From the NCBI GenBank assembly GCA_045628965.1, contig JAZQQI010000063.1, forward strand, positions 1 through 64,000: a DNA stretch of 64,000 nt, in the 5' to 3' direction. The first letter of the stretch is position 1. The number at the start of each line of letters is the position of its first letter. Shown here in pieces: positions 54,401 to 61,277 of the stretch. The translations under genes and the position numbers were made by a program. This stretch comes from UBA3766 sp045628965 (GTDB lineage Bacteria > Bacillota > Clostridia > Lachnospirales > Lachnospiraceae). Under the pieces are notes generated by a model. It was not told where the DNA came from and did not search any database. It was given only the letters and a program-made list of their open reading frames with translations.

Positions 54401-55073
54401 GTTTTTTAAGTTCTTCTTTCTTGGCAAGATAAATTTTGGCCTTTTCAGACTGCTTTTCCAAAGGTCCGATTTGTCTGTCCAGTTCAGCCAAAATATCGGA
54501 AACACGTAAAAGATTGGCTCTTTCCGTCTCAAGCTTCTTTAAAGTTTCCACTTTTCTTCTTTTAAATTTAACAATACCGGCAGCTTCATCAAAAAGTTCA
54601 CGTCTGTCTTCCGGTTTGGAACTCAAAATCTTGTCAATCTGACCCTGACCGATAATGGAATATCCTTCTTTACCGATACCCGTATCGTAAAAGAGCTCGT
54701 TAACATCTTTAAGTCTGCACGGTGTTCCGTTAATAAGATACTCCGACTCGCCGGAACGATAAATTCTTCTCGCAACGGTAACCTCATCAAAGTCAATTTG
54801 AAGAGCATGATCGGAGTTATCGAGAGTTATCGCAACATAAGCACTGCCTACAGGTTTACGCAATTGCGTACCCGAAAAAATGACATCCTGCATGGATGCC
54901 CCTCTTAGTTGCTTAATTCTCTGCTCTCCGAGAACCCATCTTACCGCATCTGCCACGTTACTCTTTCCCGAACCGTTAGGTCCGACGATGCCTGTAATTC
55001 CATTATTAAATTCAAGAACCGTTTTTTGTGCAAAAGATTTAAAGCCCTGCACTTCGATGCTCTTTAAATACAT
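51489..55073 (-). CDS. smc: chromosome partition protein SMC
   Basis: 1194 residues. ABC head halves at both ends: Walker A GPNGSGKSN at 32-40, signature LQLSGGEKALTAISLL and Walker B CLLDEIEAALD near 1095-1140. Two long coiled coils flank the hinge (about 500-670, with EDEETAKKLIRLLKEE and LVPGGAISGGKFK). It forms the condensin-like complex with ScpA and ScpB that organises and segregates chromosomes. It lies 4 bases after rnc. Confidence 0.98.
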   Translation of the reverse strand: MYLKSIEVQGFKSFAQKTVLEFNNGITGIVGPNGSGKSNVADAVRWVLGEQRIKQLRGASMQDVIFSGTQLRKPVGSAYVAITLDNSDHALQIDFDEVTVARRIYRSGESEYLINGTPCRLKDVNELFYDTGIGKEGYSIIGQGQIDKILSSKPEDRRELFDEAAGIVKFKRRKVETLKKLETERANLLRVSDILAELDRQIGPLEKQSEKAKIYLAKKEELKKLDINVFLLDSQEIDKKIKDLSEKEKIAQRDFDEATLSGEKMKRDYEEVENIIRHLEEEIDENKNLLSNSDVLREKLEGEIKVINEKISSATDQIEHINLRVSNLDEAYEAKNLEIGKVLDLKKQIDDEINDKCLSEEAAKADLDAVQGRIETASFTIEKGNSYIIEILNERATVKAEISSIETSVSQKNIRLSEANAKLLQAKSVEQKQNQAVKALEDEFEKITKEITKLNEELKETEKKASSFHDVLSKLDDDYREIQQQYHKEKSKLDTVTNLFERYDGFNPAIKCVMDNKSSDKKIHGVVADILKVKSEYETAIEVALGGNIQNIVTEDEETAKKLIRLLKEERSGRATFLPLDAITESQEFKQPESLKEKGVIGLADELVDCDDKYRIVAKSLLGRILVVDTVDNALKIARKFEYGIRMVTLDGELLVPGGAISGGKFKNNSNLLGRRREIDELEKKVKELSKKADDVLFQIEEAKNQRNEVRASVIKIKDDIQNAYLRQNSARINCDNAKEKMGTTLSDFDALREEVSVLKLDLESLETQKKNKEDSFNELIKNEENEKKLIEEKQKELVSLRNEETEKLQIVSDIHLVMEKLYQKQEFEQANLSRLNAEAERIVKDKEELLSSRNLSDEEIEQKKNDLAEIKKTIEASFTSQSEAEKKLKEDLEKKEELSTKQKSYFDEREQITKKIADCDKELFRLKNLREKQEENLAGFSSYIWQEYEITLSDAKNYKDEELTDLPKMKKRVAAVKDEIKKLGDVNVNAIEEYKEVFTRHFFLSGQHKDLQDAEKELVKIIDELDVSMRKQFAEKFGQISDEFDKVFKELFGGGKATLELLDEEDILEAGIKIIAQPPGKKLQNMMQLSGGEKALTAISLLFAIQNLKPSPFCLLDEIEAALDESNVDRFAKYLLKMTKNTQFIVITHRRGTMNKADSLYGITMQEKGVSALVSVDLIDKELEKEEKKLKKK

Positions 55074-55077
55074 TGGA

Positions 55078-55770
55078 TTATTCCTTTGTCAAAATTTTTA
55101 TTCCGCTGTAAGCCGCAAGCTGTTCGGCTTCCTTTTTGTTATGTCCTTCGCCTTTACAAACCTCTTTGCCGTTTACAAAAAGTCCCACGACAAAATGTTT
55201 ATCATGATCAGGTCCGCTTTCTTCCAAAATACGATACTCCAAAGCCATGTCGGTTTGCGATTGAACAAAAACCTGAATACGGCTTTTCGAATCGACAAAA
55301 AGCTGGTTTTCGGAAATATCGTTTAAAAGTATTCTTTCAACATATTCTTTTGCAACATCAAAGCCGAATTCCATAAATACCGCACCGATAATTGCTTCAA
55401 ACACATCTGAAAGAATAGAATTTCTGCATCTTCCGCCGCTTTGATCTTCTCCTTTTCCGAGAAGAATATAATCTCCGAGATTCATTCTTTTTGCTGTAAA
55501 AGCAAGTGAAGATTCGCAGACCAGAGAAGCACGAAGTTTAGAAAGTTCGCCTTCCGGAAGTTCCGGATATTTTTTAAAAAGATACTCGCTCGATACTATC
55601 TCAAGCACTGCATCACCGAGAAACTCAAGTCTTTCATAATCATGCCATTTGTTAAGTTTAATTTCATTCACATATGAAGAATGTGATATTGCACTTTTTA
55701 AATTGTCGGTATTTTTGAATTGAAGACCTATAAGCTTTTGTAATTCAAGTAATTTTTCTTCTATATTCAT
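55078..55770 (-). CDS. rnc: ribonuclease III
   Basis: 230 residues from ATG 55770; a TTG two codons earlier (55776) overlaps the acpP stop and is an alternative. The catalytic signature ERLEFLGDAVLEIVSSEYLF is near 44-63, with a later acidic DVFEAIIGAVF. The C-terminal double-stranded RNA-binding domain occupies about 158-230 (SRIQVFVQSQ … KEAEQLAAYSGIKIL). It processes rRNA precursors and other duplex RNA. The order acpP-rnc-smc-ftsY is conserved. Confidence 0.97.
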   Translation of the reverse strand: MNIEEKLLELQKLIGLQFKNTDNLKSAISHSSYVNEIKLNKWHDYERLEFLGDAVLEIVSSEYLFKKYPELPEGELSKLRASLVCESSLAFTAKRMNLGDYILLGKGEDQSGGRCRNSILSDVFEAIIGAVFMEFGFDVAKEYVERILLNDISENQLFVDSKSRIQVFVQSQTDMALEYRILEESGPDHDKHFVVGLFVNGKEVCKGEGHNKKEAEQLAAYSGIKILTKE

Positions 55771-55772
55771 TA

Positions 55773-56006
55773 TCAATTTCCCATAACCTTTTCAATAAGT
55801 GTGGCAGCTTCTCCGATTGTCGAAATAGATTCGACCTCTTCATCTGCCAAAGAAATATTCAGTGTTTCCTCAACACCTACGATAATCTGATATACATCAA
55901 GAGAATCTGCGCACAAATCACCGATAAAAGTAGTATTTTCAGTCAATTCATTCGGATCGACATTCAACACCTCCACAATATTCTCTTTCAAGACATCCAG
56001 TACCAT
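55773..56006 (-). CDS. acpP: acyl carrier protein
   Basis: 77 residues, acidic. Ser35 in ADSLDVY is the phosphopantetheine attachment site; the Leu after it is typical, while Asp-Val-Tyr differs slightly from the common DSLDTVE. It carries growing acyl chains in type II fatty acid synthesis. It lies 5 bases after plsX, whose product uses acyl-ACP. Confidence 0.96.
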   Translation of the reverse strand: MVLDVLKENIVEVLNVDPNELTENTTFIGDLCADSLDVYQIIVGVEETLNISLADEEVESISTIGEAATLIEKVMGN

Positions 56007-56011
56007 TTCTT

Positions 56012-57037
56012 TTAGTTATCCTCCTGTAAATCCGTCAAAGCAAAACATTCTTTCATAGAATCAAGCATGTTGCTGTCTTTGAACATAACGCATTGCTTAA
56101 CGGCATTTTTGATTTCAACCGCCGTGGAATTACCGTGACCCTTAACAACAAGTCCCTTCAGACCGAGAAGCGGCGCTCCTCCGTATTCCGAAGAAGAAAA
56201 GCTTTTAACAGTCTGTTTTAATTTGGGCTTAACAAGCGCACCGCCGATTTTGCCTCTCGTTGACGACATCATCGAATCTTTGATGACAGATATAAGCGTC
56301 TGACTAAGTCCTTCATATAATTTAAGTATAACGTTACCAACAAAAGCATCGCATACTATAACATCGCACACACCATCGGGTATTTCTCTTGCTTCAACGC
56401 TTCCGATAAAATTAATGTCCGGGCATTTCTTAAGCAAAGGAAATGTATCTTTTACAAGAGCGTTGCCTTTTTCTTCCTCGGCTCCGATATTGACAATTCC
56501 AACCTTAGGATTCTCAACGCCCATCATTTTTTTCATATATATGCTGCCCATTATGGCAAACTGTACAAGGTTCGAAGGCTTCGAATCAACATTAGCACCG
56601 CAGTCTATCAAAAGCGAAAAACCGTTTTTAGTCGGAATAAGCGGTGCCAAAGGCGGTCTTTCAACACCTTTTATACGACCGACAATAACCTGACCTCCAA
56701 CAAGAACTGCACCGGTTGAACCGCATGAGACAAAAGCATCTGCCTGTCCCTCTCTTACCATATGCATTCCCTTAACTATAGAAGAATCTTTTTTCTTTCT
56801 TATTGCCGCAACTGGAGGTTCTGCCATTTGAATGATTTCGGACGCATGAACAATTTCAAGTCGCTCTTTATCATAGGAAGCGCCCTCAAGTTCCTTCTCT
56901 ATCATATCCGTAACGCCGACAAGATAAATCTTCAAATTTTCATTTTCCGAAAGAGCCGCCAAAGCTCCTTTTACGACCTCTCCCGGAGCATTATCTCCAC
57001 CGTGCGCATCCAATGCAACTTTCACAAAATCACTCAT
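56012..57037 (-). CDS. plsX: phosphate acyltransferase PlsX
   Basis: 341 residues from ATG 57037 (AGGAG upstream; the GTG one codon earlier overlaps). Typical segments are VALDAHGGDNAPGEVVKGA at the start, SCGSTGAVLVGG near 107-118 and GEAGIG-like blocks later. It converts acyl-ACP to acyl phosphate for PlsY in phospholipid synthesis. First gene of plsX-acpP-rnc-smc-ftsY. An inverted repeat lies just upstream. It is divergent from rpmF, which is unusual. Confidence 0.97.
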   Translation of the reverse strand: MSDFVKVALDAHGGDNAPGEVVKGALAALSENENLKIYLVGVTDMIEKELEGASYDKERLEIVHASEIIQMAEPPVAAIRKKKDSSIVKGMHMVREGQADAFVSCGSTGAVLVGGQVIVGRIKGVERPPLAPLIPTKNGFSLLIDCGANVDSKPSNLVQFAIMGSIYMKKMMGVENPKVGIVNIGAEEEKGNALVKDTFPLLKKCPDINFIGSVEAREIPDGVCDVIVCDAFVGNVILKLYEGLSQTLISVIKDSMMSSTRGKIGGALVKPKLKQTVKSFSSSEYGGAPLLGLKGLVVKGHGNSTAVEIKNAVKQCVMFKDSNMLDSMKECFALTDLQEDN

Positions 57038-57068
57038 CACTTACTCCTCAATATATAATGTAACAAAC

Positions 57069-57090
57069 GTTGCAAACATTAACATGCAAC
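57069..57090. promoter_or_regulatory. inverted repeat GTTGCA-N10-TGCAAC before plsX
   Basis: A 6-bp dyad 32 bases before the plsX start, in a position suited to an operator for fatty-acid/phospholipid control. It does not match the FapR consensus I recall. Confidence 0.35.
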
Positions 57091-57184
57091 TTGATTCTTT
57101 ACACAAAAAACCAAATATAAATATACCTAAAATCATGGCAAAAATCAAGTTATTCCAATAGTTTTTGGATTTCAAAATTTATTG

Positions 57185-57213
57185 TTGACAAAGTGGATTT
57201 CTGACTGTATACT
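57185..57213 (+). promoter_or_regulatory. sigma-A promoter of rpmF
   Basis: TTGACA, 17-base spacer and TATACT, 50 bases before the rpmF start. Confidence 0.85.
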
Positions 57214-57263
57214 CTTAAAAGTACGGATTAATAAAGATTTAACGGAATTGGAGGTGTAAAGAT

Positions 57264-57449
57264 ATGTCTATTTGTCCTAAGAACAAATCATCCAAAAGCC
57301 ATAGAGATAAAAGAAGAGCAAACTGGAAGATGGGAGCATCAACATTGGTAAAATGCTCTAAATGCGGAGCTTTAACAGTTCCTCACAGAGTGTGCAAAGC
57401 TTGCGGATGCTACAACAAGAAAGAAATCATCAAGCTCGACGAAGAATAA
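57264..57449 (+). CDS. rpmF: 50S ribosomal protein L32
   Basis: 61 residues. N-terminal basic part with SKSHRDKRRANWKM, then a four-Cys zinc ribbon (CSKCG … CKACG). The zinc-binding form implies that a zinc-independent paralogue would be needed under zinc starvation. It has its own strong promoter and terminator. In most Clostridia rpmF follows a DUF177 gene and reads into plsX; here it is turned the other way and DUF177 is absent. Confidence 0.97.
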   Translation: MSICPKNKSSKSHRDKRRANWKMGASTLVKCSKCGALTVPHRVCKACGCYNKKEIIKLDEE

Positions 57450-57454
57450 AATTC

Positions 57455-57482
57455 AAGCAGGTATTCAATACCTGCTTTTTTA
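57455..57482 (+). terminator. rho-independent terminator of rpmF
   Basis: AAGCAGGTA-TTCAA-TACCTGCTT hairpin followed by T5. Confidence 0.93.
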
Positions 57483-57506
57483 TTACTCTCCTATGCTCTA
57501 TTTTAC

Positions 57507-57792
57507 ATAAGCGGATTGGATTAATCCTCTTCACGAAAATACGGCAGACACAATTGTTTTATTAATCATGCTTCAAGTCATGATTTACTAAATGCTTTGT
57601 TCTAATATTTCTCTCCTTACGCAATCAATCGCAATTCGCCATCCATGGCTCAGTGCGATTTTCTGCAAACATCCTGTTTGCAGATTGCTGTGTATTATAC
57701 AAAGCATCAAGTAAATCTATAACTTTCCGCATACGATTAAAAAAACAACGTTGTCTGCCGTTTACTATATTTAATTTATCCAATCCGCTTAT
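57507..57792. repeat. concentric inverted-repeat element, copy A
   Basis: Gene-free. Nested arms from outside in: 15-bp perfect ATAAGCGGATTGGAT (57507-57521) with 57778-57792; ACGGCAGACA (57541-57550) with TGTCTGCCGT (57752-57761); GATTTACT..ATGCTTTGT (57582-57600) with 57699-57717 at 17/19; GCAATC with GATTGC; AATCGCA with TGCGATT; and the perfect hairpin CTGCAAACA-TCC-TGTTTGCAG (57663-57683). The pattern folds into one rod with a branched head. The core 57541-57761 is homologous to copy B in reverse (shared TACAAAGCATCAAGYAAATC and CGCATACGATT blocks). Confidence 0.75.
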
Positions 57793-57806
57793 TCATAATG
57801 GGACTA

Positions 57807-57972
57807 TTACAACATATCTCGCGGATTCAGGATTTATGCTGTAATTCTCCCCCACGGCCGCGAGCGATTTACAACATATTCCGCGGAAATACCCTTCCTT
57901 GCTGTAATCTTCGTCCCCGCGAGGTTATTAATTACAACATATCTCACGCATTTTTCATTTCCGGTTGTAAAT
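57807..57972. repeat. three direct repeats, each an imperfect TTACA…TGTAA hairpin
   Basis: TTACAACATAT begins at 57807, 57869 and 57932 (62- and 63-base spacing). Each copy closes about 40 bases later with GCTGTAA, GCTGTAA or GTTGTAA, so each unit is itself an inverted repeat. CGCG-containing segments lie inside and between the units. Confidence 0.7.
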
Positions 57973-57983
57973 CCAACCATACG

Positions 57984-58061
57984 GCAATCCGGTATGCTTG
58001 AACGGGCGGCATTATAAATTCAGGCAGGCAATTCGATGCACTTGAATGGGCGAATTATATT
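57984..58061. repeat. two tandem copies of a 35-40-bp unit
   Basis: GGCAATCCGGTATGCTTGAA (from 57984) and GGCAATTCGATGCACTTGAA (from 58027) both continue into GGGCG and an AT-rich ATTATA block. The second copy is also the left outer arm of element B. Confidence 0.6.
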
Positions 58062-58342
58062 ATTTCTTACGCAGGCAACTCGGTATGCTTTTGCAAATCG
58101 TATGCGAAGAATAATTGATTTGCTTGATGCTTTGTACAAAAAGCAGCTGTATTCCGACAGGACGTCGGAATAAGCATGCACGGAGACAGGATGTCGACTT
58201 GCATGCATCAGCGTCCGGTTTCAAAAATTATGCCAAAGCATTTAGCAAAGCATTATTCGAAGCATGATTTGATAAAGCATACCGAGTTGCCTGCCAAACA
58301 ATCACTTAAGTCCGCCCATTCAAGTACACCGAATCGCCTGCC
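58023..58342. repeat. concentric inverted-repeat element, copy B
   Basis: Outer arms 58023-58052 and 58312-58342 match at 27/30. Inner arms 58071-58091 and 58274-58294 are a 21-bp perfect inverted repeat. Further in, 58117-58134 pairs with 58234-58251, and two hairpins occupy the centre: TTCCGACAGGACGTCGGAA (58152-58170) and GCATGCA/TGCATGC (58174-58206). Its 224-bp core matches the 221-bp core of copy A in opposite orientation along most of both flanks. No coding sequence is convincing in it. Confidence 0.75.
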
Positions 58343-58350
58343 AAACAATC

Positions 58351-58378
58351 AAAAAGCCGCCCCGAAATCGGAGCGGCT
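58351..58378 (-). terminator. rho-independent terminator of pta
   Basis: AGCCGC(T)CCGA / TCGG(G)GCGGCT GC-rich stem on the minus strand, followed by T5. Confidence 0.9.
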
Positions 58379-58395
58379 CAGTCTAAACGATATGA

Positions 58396-59397
58396 TTAGT
58401 TGAATGAAGCCTGGCAAACAGTAATTGCGATAACTCCAACAATATCCTGCCATGAGCAACCTCTTGAAAGATCATTGACAGGCTTTGCGATACCCTGAAG
58501 AATAGGTCCGTATGCGTCAGCCTTTGCAAGTCTCTGAACAATCTTATAAGAAATGTTTCCTGCATCAAGGTTGGGGAAGATAAGAACATTCGCCTTACCT
58601 GCAACATCTGAATTGGGAGCTTTTGACTTAGCTACTGAAGGAACGATTGCAGCATCAAGCTGGAACTCTCCGTCAACAACGATGTCGGGATACTGTTCTT
58701 TTGCAATTCTTGTAGCTTCAACCATCTTGTCAACAAGGGCATGCTTAGCAGAGCCGACTGTTGAGTGTGAAAGCATTGCGCAAACTGCCTTCTCGCCTAC
58801 GAGGCTTTCGAAGCTTTCTGCAGATGAAGCTGCAATAGCGGCAAGTTCTTCGGGATTGGGATCCTGGTTAAGTCCGGAATCTGCGAAGATGAACGTTCCG
58901 TTTGCACCGTATTCGCAATTGGGAACGTCCATGATGAAGAATGCGGAAACAAGCTTGCAGCCTGCTTTTGTCTTAAGAATCTGAAGTGAAGGACGAAGTG
59001 TATCGGCTGTTGAGTGGCAAGCACCTGCAACAAGTCCGTCTGCATCTCCTGCCTTGAGCATTACGATACCGAATGTGATTGTATCTTTTAAAAGAATGTC
59101 TTTAGCCTGTTCTTCTGTCATACCTTTAGCTTTACGTGTTTCGTAAAGAAGGTTTGCGTAATCGTTGAATTTGTCGCAAGTTGCGGGATCGATGATAGAA
59201 GCTTTTGAAATATCAACGCCTGTTGATTTTACATGCTCGTCGATTTCTGCCTTTGAACCGATAAGAACGATATCAGCGATGCCTTCTTTGATTGCACCTT
59301 CAGCTGCGAAATATGTTCTGTCGTCCATTGTTTCGGGCAAAAGAATTGTCTTTTTCTGCAATTTTGCTTTTTCTTTGATTCTGTCTACAAATGCCAT
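58396..59397 (-). CDS. pta: phosphate acetyltransferase
   Basis: 333 residues, the short Pta form without the N-terminal DRTGG domain. Typical blocks are FVDRIKEKAK start, LPETMDDRTYFAAEGA, VAGACHSTADTLRP and LNVLIFPNLDAGNISYKIVQRL-like near 275-300. It interconverts acetyl-CoA and acetyl phosphate, giving ATP with acetate kinase (not in the window). It has its own promoter and terminator and borders the repeat region. Confidence 0.97.
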   Translation of the reverse strand: MAFVDRIKEKAKLQKKTILLPETMDDRTYFAAEGAIKEGIADIVLIGSKAEIDEHVKSTGVDISKASIIDPATCDKFNDYANLLYETRKAKGMTEEQAKDILLKDTITFGIVMLKAGDADGLVAGACHSTADTLRPSLQILKTKAGCKLVSAFFIMDVPNCEYGANGTFIFADSGLNQDPNPEELAAIAASSAESFESLVGEKAVCAMLSHSTVGSAKHALVDKMVEATRIAKEQYPDIVVDGEFQLDAAIVPSVAKSKAPNSDVAGKANVLIFPNLDAGNISYKIVQRLAKADAYGPILQGIAKPVNDLSRGCSWQDIVGVIAITVCQASFN

Positions 59398-59437
59398 TTT
59401 TATATCTCCTTTGATATTTTATATTTACAACTTATTT

Positions 59438-59466
59438 ATTATACATTCAAAAAAAATAAGATTCAA
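59438..59466 (-). promoter_or_regulatory. sigma-A promoter of pta
   Basis: TTGAAT, 17-base spacer and TATAAT on the minus strand; transcript leader about 35 bases with AGGAGA ribosome site. Confidence 0.75.
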
Positions 59467-59480
59467 CCGAAGATGTAAAA

Positions 59481-61277
59481 TTAAATCAATTCTTTGACAA
59501 AGACGGAAGGAATGGCTTTTTCATCCGGATTATCGACGTATCCGAGCCAAAGATTCATTTTCGCTCTCGTCATTCCAACATACAAAAGCCTTCTTTCCTC
59601 TTCTATATCATCAAAAGACGTTTTTTTATGCGGAAGATTTCCTTCAATGATGTCCGGAATAAATACGTTATCCCATTCTAGTCCCTTCGAAGAATGAATC
59701 GTTGCTATTTCGACTATATTCCCTTTTTTATAATCTTCTTTGGTCAAAACGTTATTATTGGTCTGTCCGCCGATATTTTCACAAAAATCAACAAAATCGG
59801 AAATATCCGGATATTCCATTGCCACAGATTTCATTTTTTCAAAAGCATCTTTATTTTTTATGCCGGATTCACGCAAATAATTTTCATATCCGACGACATT
59901 AAAAATATAAATAAGAGCTTCAAAAGAATCCATATCCCACATTTTTTTCAAAGACATTTCAAACTTATATATATTCGTTTTCAGATAACTTTTGCCTTTT
60001 GCAGTTTCATAAAGATTCTTAAACGAAAAACAATCATTGTATATAAGTTCGTTATTTTTACATTCAGTAAGATATGCCCTCGAAACATATCTGTTCGGTT
60101 TATTTGCGATTCGAAATAAGTTTTCGTATGTATATTCTTTTCTCGACAATTTAAGATACGCAATTACATCCTTTGCTATACCCGTTTGAAATACATCATC
60201 GGGTTTATCTTTAAATACAGGTTTGTAACCTTTTTTTATTAGTTTTCCAAGCAGCTTTTCCGATGCCGAATTGGTTCTTAGTAAAATCGCATTCGTGATA
60301 TTTTCACCTTTACAATCATCCAATTTAAGCAACAAATCTTCATATTCTTCGTCAAAATTCAAATATTTCAGAAGGGTCGCACATCCCTCTTCCTTTTTTT
60401 GAGAAACAAGATTCTTATCGAATCTTTCTTTATTGTTTTTTATCAAAAAAGAAGACATTTCGACAATTTTAGGTGTAGACCGATAATTGTTGTTCAATCT
60501 TAGAATTTTTGCATCGTAATCCTTAACAAACTCAAAACAGACCGACGGTTTGGCTCCCCGAAAGCCATAAATGGACTGGTCATCGTCACCGACCGCATAC
60601 ACGTTTTTGTCAAACAAAGTTTTGATAATCTCATATTGGTCGAAACTTATATCCTGAAATTCGTCAATAAGACAATATTTATACCTTTCTTTCCACTTAT
60701 TTCTTACAAGCGGATTTTGAAGAAAAGTCATACATCTTTCAGAAAAATCATCAAATTCAAGTTTGTTTAACATTTTCGTTTCCTGATTATATGCATCAAA
60801 AACCAAATCAAACTTCGATTGATCCAAAATTTTTGACGAGTAAGAAGACTTCTTTTCGCGAAGAAGCTTTTTTTCCGTAAATTCGTTCAAAAGTGAATTA
60901 AGGTTCAATAAATCAAACGATATACTTTTGTCTTTCAATACGGAGATTAAAATATTCAATTTTTCTTTGGGGGTTATAAGTGAAATGTCATCAGAGCTTG
61001 CGTCTCTGATAACAGAGTAGAATAATGAATGAAACGTAGAAAAAGTCACGGGATAATAATCTTCCGACGTTTCATCGAAACGTTTTTTCATCTGCAAAGC
61101 TGCAGCCCGGGTAAACGTAATAACCAGGATTTGTTCGGGAGGTATATTAAGCTCTTTTATCATATACCTGACCCTTTGTGTGAGAACCGTGGTCTTCCCT
61201 GAACCCGGACCCGCGATAACCATCGCAGGTCCTATGGGGAATTTCACAGCCTCAATTTGATTTAAATCAAGACTCAT
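59481..61277 (-). CDS. UvrD/Rep-family ATP-dependent DNA helicase (short)
   Basis: 598 residues. Superfamily 1A motifs: Q motif LNQIEAV, Walker A AGPGSGKTTVLT (about 22-33), TFTRAAALQMKKR, DEFQDIS, DDQSIYGFRGA, and the C-terminal TIHSSKGLEWDNVFIPDI and VGMTRAKMNLWL. It is about 120 residues shorter than PcrA/UvrD: subdomain 2B is reduced and the C-terminal tail is missing. It translocates 3'-5' on single-stranded DNA. Its start lies within the end of gltX (11-base overlap), so expression is coupled to gltX. Confidence 0.93.
   Translation of the reverse strand: MSLDLNQIEAVKFPIGPAMVIAGPGSGKTTVLTQRVRYMIKELNIPPEQILVITFTRAAALQMKKRFDETSEDYYPVTFSTFHSLFYSVIRDASSDDISLITPKEKLNILISVLKDKSISFDLLNLNSLLNEFTEKKLLREKKSSYSSKILDQSKFDLVFDAYNQETKMLNKLEFDDFSERCMTFLQNPLVRNKWKERYKYCLIDEFQDISFDQYEIIKTLFDKNVYAVGDDDQSIYGFRGAKPSVCFEFVKDYDAKILRLNNNYRSTPKIVEMSSFLIKNNKERFDKNLVSQKKEEGCATLLKYLNFDEEYEDLLLKLDDCKGENITNAILLRTNSASEKLLGKLIKKGYKPVFKDKPDDVFQTGIAKDVIAYLKLSRKEYTYENLFRIANKPNRYVSRAYLTECKNNELIYNDCFSFKNLYETAKGKSYLKTNIYKFEMSLKKMWDMDSFEALIYIFNVVGYENYLRESGIKNKDAFEKMKSVAMEYPDISDFVDFCENIGGQTNNNVLTKEDYKKGNIVEIATIHSSKGLEWDNVFIPDIIEGNLPHKKTSFDDIEEERRLLYVGMTRAKMNLWLGYVDNPDEKAIPSVFVKELI

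Noticed and set aside
57807..57972. CRISPR-like spacing of the TTACAACATAT repeats
   Set aside because: Only three copies, the repeats are imperfect and each is a hairpin; no cas genes or leader in the window.
57653..58208. Two short opposite-strand ORFs (57653-57844 plus, 58020-58208 minus) that share a peptide of the kind LYKASSKSI…RIR
   Set aside because: The shared peptide is explained by the inverted copies of the same DNA repeat; neither frame has a ribosome site, and the DNA-level palindromes are conserved beyond the frames.
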